57,958 nucleotides of DNA from Bordetella parapertussis (GCA_945861305.1 CAMATW010000013.1:1-57958), one strand, 5' to 3'; positions 26,771 through 35,204 are shown, counted from the first letter of the stretch. Numbers and translations: made by a program. The notes: a model not told the origin generated them from the sequence alone.

Positions 26771-26847
26771 AAAGCTATCGCAAGGACGGCTCATAACGAG
26801 GGTGATCGTTCGAAATAAAGCGTTGGAATGAATCATTGCATCAATAA

Positions 26848-26984
26848 AGGCGGGTGTCGCAGGTCGGCCGTAGACGACGTTGTGTAAGCATGGAGGCGAG
26901 GCCGAGCCTGCGGCATACGCCTTGAAGGGGATTGCTTCCCGCCACGTCGCTTCGCTCCTCGCGGTTAAAGGCCGCTCGCAATGA
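26848..26984 (-). repeat. Composite palindromic repeat, copy R4 (inverted to R1)
   Basis: Minus-strand copy of R1 with the same AAGGCG...CGCCTT stem and core; the loop reads GTCGTCTACGGCCGAC, so one stem pair of the UACG hairpin is lost. Its first unit is expanded by a ~24-bp segment that repeats GCGAGG words. R1 and R4 face each other 217 bp apart. Confidence 0.88.
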
Positions 26985-26993
26985 CGAAACGAG

Positions 26994-27299
26994 TTACTTC
27001 AAGCCCAGAATCCAGGCCACCAGCTTTTTAGCTTCAGCGTCTTTCACCTGCGGGTTGGCAGGCATGGGAATAGCGCCCCACACACCGCCACCGCCAGCGA
27101 TGATTTTGGTGGCAAGGGTTGCTGCCGCGCCTTTGTCACCCGCGTATTTGGCGGCGACTTCTTTGAACGCTGGCCCCACGACTTTGTTGTCCACCGAATG
27201 ACAAGCCAAGCAGTTCTTGGCTTGCGCCAGTTCTTTGCTTGCCATGACGGGGGTGGCCAAGCAAAGACCCAGCAGGGTGGCTGTCATCACACGTTTCAT
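26994..27299 (-). CDS. Small class I cytochrome c (c551/c552 type)
   Basis: 101 aa. Signal peptide MKRVMTATLLGLCLATPVMA, then the haem motif CLACH close to the mature N-terminus and a distal Met ligand in AIPMPANP. The size and VVGPAFKEVAAKY segment match monohaem cytochromes c551/c552, periplasmic electron carriers. It starts 12 bp after the ilvD stop on the same strand and is probably read through from it. An AAGGAAAAA ribosome binding site precedes the start. Confidence 0.94.
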   Translation of the reverse strand: MKRVMTATLLGLCLATPVMASKELAQAKNCLACHSVDNKVVGPAFKEVAAKYAGDKGAAATLATKIIAGGGGVWGAIPMPANPQVKDAEAKKLVAWILGLK

Positions 27300-27311
27300 A
27301 GGTTTTTCCTT

Positions 27312-29006
27312 TTAGAACAAATCGAGTACCGCGCCTTTGCTGGCGCTAGAGGCGTTATGGGCAAACTTGGCTTGCACACCACGGTTGTAGCGCGGCGCAG
27401 GGGCTTTCCATGCAGCGCGGCGTTTGGCGATTTCGTCATCTGCGACATTGAGTTGCAGCAACAACTTGTGTGCGTCGATGGTGATGCTGTCGCCTTCATG
27501 GATGAGGGCGATATTGCCGCCAGCCGCCGCCTCAGGCGCCACGTGACCCACCACCATGCCCCAAGTGCCACCAGAAAAACGCCCGTCGGTGATGAGGCCC
27601 ACGCTTTCGCCCAAACCTGCACCAATCAGGGCGCTGGTGGGCGCTAACATTTCGGGCATGCCGGGGCCGCCTTTGGGTCCAAGATAACGCAACACCATCA
27701 CGTCACCTGCTTTGATCTTGCCGTCCAACACGGCTTTCAGCGCCGACTGCTCGTCGTCAAACACACGGGCGGGGCCGGTGATGACGGGGTTTTTCAAGCC
27801 GGTGATTTTGGCCACGCAACCCTCGGGAGAGAGGTTGCCTTTCAAAATCGCCAAGTGACCTTGGGCGTACATGGGGGCGCTGATGGGGCGAATCACGTCT
27901 TGGTCGGCGCGGGGGGCGTCTGGAATATCGGCCAAGTTCTCTGCCACGGTTTTGCCGGTGATGGTCATGCAGTCGCCGTGCAGCAAGCCGGCCTTGAGCA
28001 ACACTTTCATCACTTGCGGAATGCCACCAGCTTTGTGCAGGTCCACAGCCAAGTATTTGCCGCTGGGTTTCAAGTCGCAAATGACGGGGATTTTTTTGCG
28101 CATGCGCTCGAAGTCGTCAATCGTCCAGTCCACCTCGGCAGTGTGGGCGATGGCCAAAAAGTGAAGCACCGCGTTGGTGGAGCCGCCCGTGGCCATGATG
28201 ACAGCCACCGCGTTTTCAATCGCCTTTTTGGTGACGATGTCGCGCGGCTTCAGGTCTTTTTTGATGGCCTCGATCAGCACCTTGGCGGCTTCTTTCGCCG
28301 AGTTTTGCGTTTCGTCGTGCGGGTTGGCCATGGTGGACGAGTAGGGCAGGGCCATGCCCAGCGCCTCGAAGGACGACGACATGGTGTTGGCGGTGTACAT
28401 ACCACCGCATGAACCCGTTCCGGGGATGGCTCGCATCTCAATTTCGCGCAAATCGGCGTCGCTGAGTTTTCCCGCAGAGTTTTCGCCCACAGCTTCGAAT
28501 ACGCTCACGATATTCAAGTCTTTGCCCTTGTAGCTACCGGGCAGGATGGTGCCGCCGTAGACATAAATGGCGGGTACGTTGGCTCGCAGCATGCCCATCA
28601 TGCCGCCGGGCATGTTTTTGTCGCAACCGCCCACCACCACCACGCCGTCCATCCACTGGCCGCCCACGCAGGTTTCGATACAGTCGGAAATGACTTCGCG
28701 GCTGACCAACGAATACTTCATGCCCTCGGTGCCCATGCTCATCCCGTCAGAGATGGTCGGTGTGCCAAAAATCTGCGCATTGCCACCCGCTTCTTCAATG
28801 CCCGCCACCGCCGCGTCGGCCAGTTTTTGCAAGCCGCTGTTGCATGGTGTGATGGTGGAGTGACCGTTGGCCACGCCCACCATGGGTTTGGCAAAGTCGC
28901 CCTCTTGGTAGCCCATGGCGTAATACATGGAGCGGTTGGGAGCGCGGGATTTGCCTTCGGTGATGTTGGCCGAGCGGCGGTTGATTTTGAGAGAAGTGGT
29001 GGCCAT
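27312..29006 (-). CDS. ilvD: Dihydroxy-acid dehydratase
   Basis: 564 aa, normal length. Cluster cysteines are in [16 protein letters not shown] and [12 protein letters not shown]; the C-terminal [19 protein letters not shown] block is typical. It dehydrates 2,3-dihydroxy acids in valine, isoleucine, leucine and pantothenate synthesis with an FeS cluster. In relatives ilvD and lgt are near neighbours; here the higBA-fimbrial island separates them (recollection of gene order, so inference). Confidence 0.97.
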   Translation of the reverse strand: MATTSLKINRRSANITEGKSRAPNRSMYYAMGYQEGDFAKPMVGVANGHSTITPCNSGLQKLADAAVAGIEEAGGNAQIFGTPTISDGMSMGTEGMKYSLVSREVISDCIETCVGGQWMDGVVVVGGCDKNMPGGMMGMLRANVPAIYVYGGTILPGSYKGKDLNIVSVFEAVGENSAGKLSDADLREIEMRAIPGTGSCGGMYTANTMSSSFEALGMALPYSSTMANPHDETQNSAKEAAKVLIEAIKKDLKPRDIVTKKAIENAVAVIMATGGSTNAVLHFLAIAHTAEVDWTIDDFERMRKKIPVICDLKPSGKYLAVDLHKAGGIPQVMKVLLKAGLLHGDCMTITGKTVAENLADIPDAPRADQDVIRPISAPMYAQGHLAILKGNLSPEGCVAKITGLKNPVITGPARVFDDEQSALKAVLDGKIKAGDVMVLRYLGPKGGPGMPEMLAPTSALIGAGLGESVGLITDGRFSGGTWGMVVGHVAPEAAAGGNIALIHEGDSITIDAHKLLLQLNVADDEIAKRRAAWKAPAPRYNRGVQAKFAHNASSASKGAVLDLF

Positions 29007-29106
29007 GGAAACTCGCTGTGGTCTGGAAAAAAGGTTAGTTTAGCCGTGAGTCAATGGCAATCCCCATGCCCGCACAAAGACTCAAGGAGAAAATGTAATG
29101 CAGTGA

Positions 29107-29134
29107 TTGACATTGTCAATTGATAATTTACAAT
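29107..29134 (+). promoter_or_regulatory. higBA promoter with overlapping operator palindrome
   Basis: TTGACA (29107-29112), 16-bp spacer, TACAAT (29129-29134). A 23-bp imperfect palindrome at 29112-29134 (ATTGT-c-AATT-gat-AATT-t-ACAAT) covers the -10 box and is a good operator for HigA autorepression. The predicted transcript would begin about 29141, only ~2 nt before the toxin ATG. Confidence 0.7.
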
Positions 29135-29142
29135 CAAATCTC

Positions 29143-29421
29143 ATGATCACGTCTTTCAAGCACAAAGGTTTGGCGCTTTTCTTTACCCAAAGAAGCTACA
29201 AAGGTATTCCTGCTCAGTACGGCTCACGCATTGAGAGGATGCTCGATCGTTTAGACGCTTGCAAAGAAGCTGAGGATATGGACTTGCCTGGCTACAAATT
29301 CCATGCGCTAAAGGGTGATCGAAAAGGAGGGTTCGCTGTTTCAGTCACTGGCAATTGGCGAATCACATTTGAATTTATGGGCGAGGACGCCATCAACGTT
29401 AACTTGGAGGACTATCACTGA
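29143..29421 (+). CDS. higB: Type II toxin HigB (RelE-like)
   Basis: 92 aa. Family traits are the short helical start, FFTQRSYKGIP, ARIER-type helix (SRIERMLDRLD), GYKFHALKGDRKGGFAVSV and WRITFEFMGEDAINVNLEDYH. HigB is a ribosome-dependent mRNA interferase, neutralised by HigA. The stop overlaps the higA start (TGATG). There is no Shine-Dalgarno before the ATG and the predicted promoter ends 8 bp upstream, so the toxin may be translated from a leaderless mRNA. Confidence 0.92.
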   Translation: MITSFKHKGLALFFTQRSYKGIPAQYGSRIERMLDRLDACKEAEDMDLPGYKFHALKGDRKGGFAVSVTGNWRITFEFMGEDAINVNLEDYH

Positions 29422-29729
29422 TGAAGTCTCTGCGAAACCCCAACCGTCAACCGACACACCCTGGCGCGGTGCTTCGTGAAGATGTGTTGCCTGAATTGGG
29501 CTGGACACAAGGCGAGTTGGCTACTAAATTGATGGTCAGTCGGCAAACCGTGTCAGACTTGCTTCACGAAAAAAAGGCGGTCACTGCCGAGATGGCCATC
29601 CGCATCGCAAGAACCATAGGTGGCACCCCAGAAAGCTGGCTTCGTATGCAGCAGGCTTTGGACCTGTGGACAGCTGAAATCAAGTTTAAAAACAACCCTG
29701 CGATTGCCCCTAAAGCAGTGGCTGCTTGA
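29421..29729 (+). CDS. higA: Antitoxin HigA
   Basis: 102 aa HTH_XRE protein of the HigA/VapI family: the N-terminus NRQPTHPGAVLREDVLPELG is diagnostic, the helix-turn-helix is LATKLMVSRQTVSDLLHEKK, and AIRIARTIGGTPESWLRMQ follows. It binds HigB and represses the operon through the palindrome upstream. The pair marks the left edge of the fimbrial island and may stabilise it (inference). Confidence 0.95.
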   Translation: MKSLRNPNRQPTHPGAVLREDVLPELGWTQGELATKLMVSRQTVSDLLHEKKAVTAEMAIRIARTIGGTPESWLRMQQALDLWTAEIKFKNNPAIAPKAVAA

Positions 29730-29822
29730 TTGGTCTCGCACCCCCCTCAAAAAAAAGCAGAAGCAGGGTGTTCAAAAATCATTTGGGTGACATGGGTTCT
29801 TTCTTTTCAAGACCCTGAGGGC

Positions 29823-30905
29823 TTATGGGAAGTCCAATAAAAGTACGACCGAGCTTTGTATTTGGCCGAAAACGGTTCTGGGGGGGATTGTTAGAGCGGG
29901 AACTTCGATGACAGCGCTGATGTTTTTGGTTTCGGAGACACCTTGTTGGCCATTTGTCAAACTGCTGTAAATCAGTTTGTTGTTGGAGGTTCTAAAGCAA
30001 ACTTTTTTTGTCAATTCGCTATCAAGAAACAATGAAACGACGCCTCTTGATCTGGCGTTAGCTATGTTGACCATGCTGCAGGAACTCAGCGTATTGTTAG
30101 CGTCGGTCAGCGTGACATTCGGTGTTTGTGTCACGCCAGAGAAATTATTGCAATTGACCAAAGAAACAGGGATTTCTATTTGCGACGTCTTCATCAAGCC
30201 TTGTGCTGTTTCTCTGATGCCTGACAAATCCTTCAGTCTCACAGTTGAGGGAATGCTGAGACTGCAGGTAGGAGATTGGCTCAAAACCTGAAAAGAAAAT
30301 GAAGTCAATATGACCTGTCCATTTAAATTCGTACTTGATTGACCAGCTGAAATTTTTACAAAACTCGAAGCAGGGATGGAAGCTCCCTGTACAGGTTTGC
30401 TTTTATCAACCACACTGATTTGCATTTCTTGAGTCAAAAAACTTTTGCTCCCCTGACAACCCCAAACCTCCTGTAGACCTGTATTTAGTGCCCCAAATGG
30501 CGAGGCGAAATTGGCACCGCCTTTGTAGGTAGCGTTTCCATTTTGGTTACCAATGTCAATTCCTGTGCAACCGGAAAAAGTAGGTGAAGACATGGTGATT
30601 TTGAAATTACCAATAACAACTGACTGACCCCCAATATGAAACCCAAAGAAACATGAATCGCCGCCATTGGGAGCGATTACATCAGAAGACACGACCATCT
30701 TGATGCTCAATGCACCTAAATCATTGGCATTTGAGGTTTTAATGGTCAAGGTCGTTCCCGCAGTGACAGCGCTGCTGGACGTGCCTTTATTCACAACTTC
30801 AAATTTCGGTACGGAGCTACAGGTAGTGGCGTTTGCCCATGAACTCAAACACAACAAAGTCGAGAGCAAAAGCCATTTGCCAATCAGTTGTTTAAATCTA
30901 TACAT
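29823..30905 (-). CDS. Fimbrial tip adhesin (two-domain, chaperone-usher system)
   Basis: 360 aa. A signal peptide ends at SSWANA. An N-terminal lectin-like region of about 165 residues (CSSVPKFEVVNKG to VWGCQGSKS) has its own cysteines; the C-terminal half resembles a pilin domain (PTCSLSIPSTVRLKDLSG, VPVSLVNC-like IPVSLVNCNN, then a final strand QSSVVLLLDFP). This two-domain plan and its position as the last gene of the operon fit a tip adhesin. No binding specificity can be read from the sequence. Confidence 0.82.
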   Translation of the reverse strand: MYRFKQLIGKWLLLSTLLCLSSWANATTCSSVPKFEVVNKGTSSSAVTAGTTLTIKTSNANDLGALSIKMVVSSDVIAPNGGDSCFFGFHIGGQSVVIGNFKITMSSPTFSGCTGIDIGNQNGNATYKGGANFASPFGALNTGLQEVWGCQGSKSFLTQEMQISVVDKSKPVQGASIPASSFVKISAGQSSTNLNGQVILTSFSFQVLSQSPTCSLSIPSTVRLKDLSGIRETAQGLMKTSQIEIPVSLVNCNNFSGVTQTPNVTLTDANNTLSSCSMVNIANARSRGVVSLFLDSELTKKVCFRTSNNKLIYSSLTNGQQGVSETKNISAVIEVPALTIPPRTVFGQIQSSVVLLLDFP

Positions 30906-30993
30906 ATGTCATCTTTCAGTGGATACCCACAGCACACAAGCAACCATGTCACTGCAACTCTTTTGAATCCCTTTTGCATTTGCAAGCCACTGC

Positions 30994-33984
30994 CTATTCC
31001 CTGGCTTGCGCATTTTTCTCAGCCACACCCGCCACCTCACAGCGCAGTTTCAAATTGGTAAATCCGCTGGCATTGGCGGTTTGTTTTTCGCCCAAGGCGT
31101 AGTCCACCTTGCAGGTTTCTTCGGGTTTGTCGCCCCACACCACTTTCAAGCGGTCTTTGTTGGTTTGCACCCTCACCAAGGCGCGGCTGCCTTGGCCGAA
31201 CGTGCCCACCTCGTTACCCAAGCTGTCGGTGACGGTCGCGCCAATGGGAATGCGAACCCCATTGCTGGCTTGCAACACGATCAGCAAGGGTCGCCCTGAG
31301 GTGGCGTTGAATTTCAAACGTACGATGGAGCCTTCCACGGGTGCCACCTTTTGGTTGGCGTTGTCCACCTCCAGTTCGGTGGGTGCGCCCTCAAGGCTGA
31401 TTTGCACATCGTTCAGGTAATAAGGCGAGAGGTAAGGCACCACCCCAAAACCGCTGCTGTTGATGCGCGCTGTGCTGCCCAGCACACCGGCGCCTTCGCC
31501 CTTGGGCACTTCCACAATGGCAAAGGTCTCGCTCACAGTGGGCGCCAAAATGACCCCGCCGCTGTGCAACACCACGCTGCCGCTGGCATTTAAGCCGGTT
31601 TGCTGGCTGCCGCCGGTGGACGATGTAACGGATGCGCCCAAGCTGCCGTAGCGGTGCTGAACCCCCACCGAGCCGCTGGAAGAACCGAAATCACCTGTTT
31701 GCGATTGGCTGAGGTTGTAATTGAAATTGTTTTCTTGGCTATAGCCTGAATACGACAAGGTTTGGGTGGGGTCGGAGTCACCGTATTTGTTGTAGCTGGC
31801 ATTGGCGCTGCCTCGGGTGAAGCCGAAATCCAAGGGCAGGGAGGCTGAAACGCTGACGCTTTCGCCCTTGGGGCGGTTATCCGAGTAGCTGGTGCGGTCC
31901 AGGTTCAAGCTCATAAATAGCTGGCGAATGCTGACGTTGTAGCTCAAGCGCAGCTGTCGGCTGCCCACACCTACCCAACTGCTTTGCTGTGTGGAGCCCA
32001 AGCTGATACTGCCCAATTTGTCCAGACCCAAACCAAAACCTAAATAAGTGCTGTATTTGTAGCTGTCGTTGGTGAACAAGGCATTGGCACCCGAGGACAA
32101 GGCCGAGCTGGGCGTGGTGTAGTGCAATGACTGGCGTCCAGCACCCGCATAAGCTGAAAACCTGCCCATGGCGGGTGGGCTGTAAGTGGTGTTGTAGGCG
32201 TAGCCACTGCGGGGTGTGGTGTTGGCAGGATCGAAGTGGGAGAACAAGGTATTGAAGCTCAAGCCACCCATCCTCGAGTTAAAGCTGGCTTGCAGACCTA
32301 AGTTTTGGTAGTTGGGGCCCAGCAGCACCTCCATGCCAGGGGTAGTGAAGTCGTTAAAGCCGTAGCGCAAATAGCCTTGCAGCACAGCCGTGTCTTGGGT
32401 ATTGGTGAAGTTGCGGTACAGGCCGGTGGCGACGCTGTAACGGTAAGAGCCAGGGTTGAGCTTGCCCGCTCCAGCGCTGTAGGGCACGGTGAAGGTTTGT
32501 TGTGTGCCGTCGGCCTCGGCAATGACGACGGTTAAGTTACCCACCGAAGAAACAGGGTTCATGTCGTCAAATTCGAAAGGGCCGGGTGGCACGGTTTGCT
32601 CGAAAAACACGGTGTTGTTTTGCGAGATACGTACCCGTGCATTGGTGCGAGCCACACCTTTGATAACGGGGCGAAAGCTGCGTTCATCGTCGGGCAGCAT
32701 GTTTTCCTCGGACGACAGACGCACACCGCGTATGGGTGCAGAGCCGATGATGGGGCTGTTGCTGCTGATGTCACCCATGGCCAAGATGGCCTTCAAGTCG
32801 ATCAAAGGGCGTTTGACATAGGTTTCACCTGCCACGTATTGGCTGGTGCTGTTGGTGGTGCCGCCGCCGGTACTGCGGTTTTGCGACAGGTAGCTGGTGT
32901 GGCGCACTTGCCAGCCAGCTACATTGAGGCCGGTGTTGAGCCCCAAGTAGTTCGAGCTAAAGCCTTTGGCGCTGTAGTTGTTCAGGTTGTAGTTGATGAA
33001 TCCTGCGTTTTCGCCGCGTGTCAGCATCTCCGGCGGCACGCTTTGGCGGTTTTGGCGGGTTAAAAAGGCTTGGGGTATGGAGACATCCAAGCGCAAAGTG
33101 CTGCTGTCAAACTCGGTGGCGGCACCCGTTACCCAGTCTTTCATGAACAAGCAGTCTGGTGCCGACGGTGCGCCAGCGGTTGCTGAGTTGCCAGCGTTTT
33201 GCAGGGCTTTCATCAGTTCTATGCCCTTGGGGCTGATGAAGTTGGGCTTCACCCCCAATTGCTGAAACAAAGCTGGAGAAATACAGGCGTTGGCACTCTC
33301 ATCTTTGTTCTTGGCTACAAAACGCACCATGCCTTTGCTGACCATGCTGCCGTTGCGAAAGATGTCGGTGTCGATGTTGCCTGGGCGCACCGAGCCCAGC
33401 TTTTTTACTTCAGCGGGGCTGAGGTTGCGAAACGCCTTGCCGCGTAAAAAATCCACGTCAAATTCGATGTCTTCTTCCAGTTTGGACAGGGGCAGCTTGT
33501 CTCTCAGCGGCACGGGCTTGGCCGCAGGTGCAAAGGCGAATAATTCAGGGCGCTTGGCAAACAGCTTGCGGCGCTGGTTGGGTTGCATGGTGAGGATGGT
33601 TTTCTCCTCAGCTTGGTTGGGCGACTGCAGACGCACTGTCAGAGGAGAAGTGTTGTCCAAGGGAGGCAGGGCCTTGATACGAAAAGGCCCTTCTTTGAGT
33701 TGCTGCTCGTAAATAACCAAGCCTTTTTGCTCTAAAAAAACCACTTGTCCACCAAATGCATTGCCCTCTAGCTGGACAAGCATGGGCAGATCAGGGTTGA
33801 TTTGGATGGTGCGTGCCTCTAGGCTAGAGAGCACGCTCAGCGAGACCTCTTGGTCAAGTTTGCCTGTGCCAGATTGGGCGCTGAAGGCGTTGGTCGAGGC
33901 AAAAAGGCAAACCCCCAAGGCAAACGCACCCAGCCCCACTTGTAAACGGGTAGCTAGTGAGGAGGCATTGAGGGTGAAGCGCAT
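30994..33984 (-). CDS. Outer-membrane fimbrial usher with N-terminal extension
   Basis: 996 aa; ordinary ushers are about 800-870. Signal peptide ends near residue 36. Residues ~37-172 are an extra region. The usher N-terminal domain begins near 173 (FDVDFLRGKAF, then GNIDTDIFRNGSMVSKG). The barrel contains LGLNTGLNVAGWQVRH, and the plug is at about 445-505 (VRISQNNTVFFEQTVPPGPF). Two C-terminal domains end in CKVDYALGEK. It exports and assembles pilins delivered by the chaperone. The extension contains VIYEQQLKEGPFRIKALPP, which looks like a copy of the plug motif. Confidence 0.92.
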   Translation of the reverse strand: MRFTLNASSLATRLQVGLGAFALGVCLFASTNAFSAQSGTGKLDQEVSLSVLSSLEARTIQINPDLPMLVQLEGNAFGGQVVFLEQKGLVIYEQQLKEGPFRIKALPPLDNTSPLTVRLQSPNQAEEKTILTMQPNQRRKLFAKRPELFAFAPAAKPVPLRDKLPLSKLEEDIEFDVDFLRGKAFRNLSPAEVKKLGSVRPGNIDTDIFRNGSMVSKGMVRFVAKNKDESANACISPALFQQLGVKPNFISPKGIELMKALQNAGNSATAGAPSAPDCLFMKDWVTGAATEFDSSTLRLDVSIPQAFLTRQNRQSVPPEMLTRGENAGFINYNLNNYSAKGFSSNYLGLNTGLNVAGWQVRHTSYLSQNRSTGGGTTNSTSQYVAGETYVKRPLIDLKAILAMGDISSNSPIIGSAPIRGVRLSSEENMLPDDERSFRPVIKGVARTNARVRISQNNTVFFEQTVPPGPFEFDDMNPVSSVGNLTVVIAEADGTQQTFTVPYSAGAGKLNPGSYRYSVATGLYRNFTNTQDTAVLQGYLRYGFNDFTTPGMEVLLGPNYQNLGLQASFNSRMGGLSFNTLFSHFDPANTTPRSGYAYNTTYSPPAMGRFSAYAGAGRQSLHYTTPSSALSSGANALFTNDSYKYSTYLGFGLGLDKLGSISLGSTQQSSWVGVGSRQLRLSYNVSIRQLFMSLNLDRTSYSDNRPKGESVSVSASLPLDFGFTRGSANASYNKYGDSDPTQTLSYSGYSQENNFNYNLSQSQTGDFGSSSGSVGVQHRYGSLGASVTSSTGGSQQTGLNASGSVVLHSGGVILAPTVSETFAIVEVPKGEGAGVLGSTARINSSGFGVVPYLSPYYLNDVQISLEGAPTELEVDNANQKVAPVEGSIVRLKFNATSGRPLLIVLQASNGVRIPIGATVTDSLGNEVGTFGQGSRALVRVQTNKDRLKVVWGDKPEETCKVDYALGEKQTANASGFTNLKLRCEVAGVAEKNAQARE

Positions 33985-34009
33985 AGCGCATCAGGCCTGT
34001 GGCTGACGA

Positions 34010-34786
34010 TCAGTTGGCAAACTGAACAGGCGTTTCTTTGGAAATGACACCGCCGAAGTCGGTGATGTAATCCACCCGCACCATGGTGTAGGGTTTGGTG
34101 ATTTTGCTTACCTCACCCACCACGATGCTGAGGTTGCCTTTGGGAGGCAACATGCCGCCATCTACATTCAGGTCAAACTTGCCGCCCTCGCCAAAACTCA
34201 GGCTGAAAAAAGACATGTTGTAGGGTGAGGGGTTGGTGCCTTCTGCTACCCAATTACCGTCTTTTTTAACCACTTTCCAGCTGATTTGGTCCATGTATTG
34301 GGGAGGATCACCCTTCAAGCTCTTCGGGCGGTAAAACACCTTGATGCGGGTGCGAACTGCAAAGCTGAGTTTGTTTTCTACATTGGATTTTTCAGGCAAC
34401 TCCAGCATGTTGAACCAAAACACGCTTTCACGGTCAGCAGGCAAGGTCTCGCCGGTGAACACCAAGCGCACCGCTTGGCTGCTGTTGGCTTTGAGCTTGG
34501 CCACGGGGGGCGTCAGGTTGAACGGGGTGATGGCTTCTTCTGGAGCGGCGGCGGCATTGCCTTCATCGAGCCACATTTGCACAAAAGCAGCGCGTTCTTT
34601 GGAGACGTTCACTACTTTGAATGACACCTCTCGCTTGGCCTCGGGGTATATCACCCGCGTGGTTTCGATGATCATGTCGGCCTGCGCAGTGGGCAGCAAG
34701 GCCAACAGACTGGCGGCGGTAAGAACGGCTTTGCCGCACAGGGCGAAAGCGGATAAAGTGCGGCGAGCAAAGCGTAGGTACATCAT
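34010..34786 (-). CDS. Periplasmic fimbrial chaperone (PapD-like)
   Basis: 258 aa. The signal peptide ends at LLPTAQA. Two Ig-like domains: the N-terminal one has TRVIYPEAKREVSFKVVNVS, a G1-type strand, and FWFNMLELPEK with FAVRTRIKVFYRP, the classic chaperone signature. It protects pilins by donor-strand complementation and delivers them to the usher. The start at 34786 (MMYLR) is chosen by the GAGAAG ribosome binding site; the longer open frame running back to 35230 crosses another gene. The ribosome binding site lies inside a 14-bp hairpin arm. Confidence 0.93.
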   Translation of the reverse strand: MMYLRFARRTLSAFALCGKAVLTAASLLALLPTAQADMIIETTRVIYPEAKREVSFKVVNVSKERAAFVQMWLDEGNAAAAPEEAITPFNLTPPVAKLKANSSQAVRLVFTGETLPADRESVFWFNMLELPEKSNVENKLSFAVRTRIKVFYRPKSLKGDPPQYMDQISWKVVKKDGNWVAEGTNPSPYNMSFFSLSFGEGGKFDLNVDGGMLPPKGNLSIVVGEVSKITKPYTMVRVDYITDFGGVISKETPVQFAN

Positions 34787-34834
34787 GTTCTTCTCGGTGG
34801 TTGAAAAAAGGGGCTTGCCCCCACCGAGAAGAAC
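34787..34834 (-). promoter_or_regulatory. Chaperone leader hairpin sequestering the RBS, with embedded terminator-like element
   Basis: A perfect 14-bp inverted repeat (GTTCTTCTCGGTGG, 20-nt loop, CCACCGAGAAGAAC) ends directly at the chaperone ATG; its 3' arm contains the GAGAAG ribosome binding site. The loop holds GGGGCAAGCCCC followed by six U, a short terminator-like hairpin. The 5' arm starts 12 nt after the stop codon of the small-subunit gene, so a ribosome finishing that gene could melt the stem. Confidence 0.75.
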
Positions 34835-34845
34835 GGGTGTTGCGG

Positions 34846-35163
34846 TTAACGGTAGGTGAGTGTCACCAGTTGTTTGCCAGCAGTACCTGTGCTTGTCAGC
34901 AGGGTTTGTTTGTCTACATGGGCGATGTTCAAGCTTGACAGGGGGTTGGCGGCACCGCTTGTCAAGCCACAGGCTTGACCGTTGATGCTGCTTTGTTGGC
35001 TTAAGTGCGCTAGGGCTTGGGTACTTAGCGTGCAACCTGGGGAGGTAATCACGCCATGTATTTCCAACATACCGTTTTGCGCTTGTGCGGCAGTTGCCGA
35101 GAAGACCAACATCACTGACAACACCGGTGCTGCATAGCGGGCTAAGTTCAAAGAGCAGTTCAT
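34846..35163 (-). CDS. Very small fimbrial subunit
   Basis: 105 aa with a signal peptide ending at AAQAQ, leaving a mature chain of about 77 residues, half the normal pilin size. It keeps a pilin-like N-terminal strand (LEIHGVITSPGCTLS), a second Cys (NGQACGLTSG) and a C-terminal strand ending QLVTLTYR, like the larger pilins here. It may be a minor, terminator or adaptor subunit, or a pilin shortened by internal deletion. It lies between pilin C and the chaperone; its ribosome binding site is in a hairpin. Confidence 0.72.
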   Translation of the reverse strand: MNCSLNLARYAAPVLSVMLVFSATAAQAQNGMLEIHGVITSPGCTLSTQALAHLSQQSSINGQACGLTSGAANPLSSLNIAHVDKQTLLTSTGTAGKQLVTLTYR

Positions 35164-35170
35164 GGTTTTT

Positions 35171-35204
35171 CCTTTGTTTCGATCGCATTGAATCGAAACA
35201 AAGG
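35171..35204 (-). promoter_or_regulatory. Small-subunit leader hairpin sequestering the RBS
   Basis: Perfect 13-bp inverted repeat (CCTTTGTTTCGAT, 8-nt loop, ATCGAAACAAAGG) just upstream of the ATG at 35163. The 3' arm ends in AAAGG, which with the next A is the Shine-Dalgarno, 6 nt from the start. Same architecture as the chaperone leader but unrelated in sequence. Confidence 0.75.

Larger units (their letters stand above)
26496..26993. other. Repeat-filled non-coding region
   Basis: No credible gene lies in these ~500 bases. They hold two long inverted copies of a composite repeat (26521-26630 and 26848-26984) and two short palindromic units between them (26685-26717 and 26736-26770). The stretch between (about 26770-26847) shows nothing recognisable. 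It separates the plus-strand acetamidase from the minus-strand cytochrome c gene, a convergent junction where such repeats usually accumulate. Confidence 0.85.

Noticed and set aside
26521..26984. CRISPR array
   Set aside because: Repeats are palindromic, differ in orientation and spacing, and there are no regular spacers or cas genes.
26521..26984. Insertion sequence remnant
   Set aside because: No transposase fragment or terminal duplication seen; the internal part is itself palindromic and recurs elsewhere without a gene.
34804..34821. Strong stand-alone terminator before the chaperone gene
   Set aside because: The stem is only 4-5 bp; at best it causes partial termination, so it is described within the leader hairpin instead.
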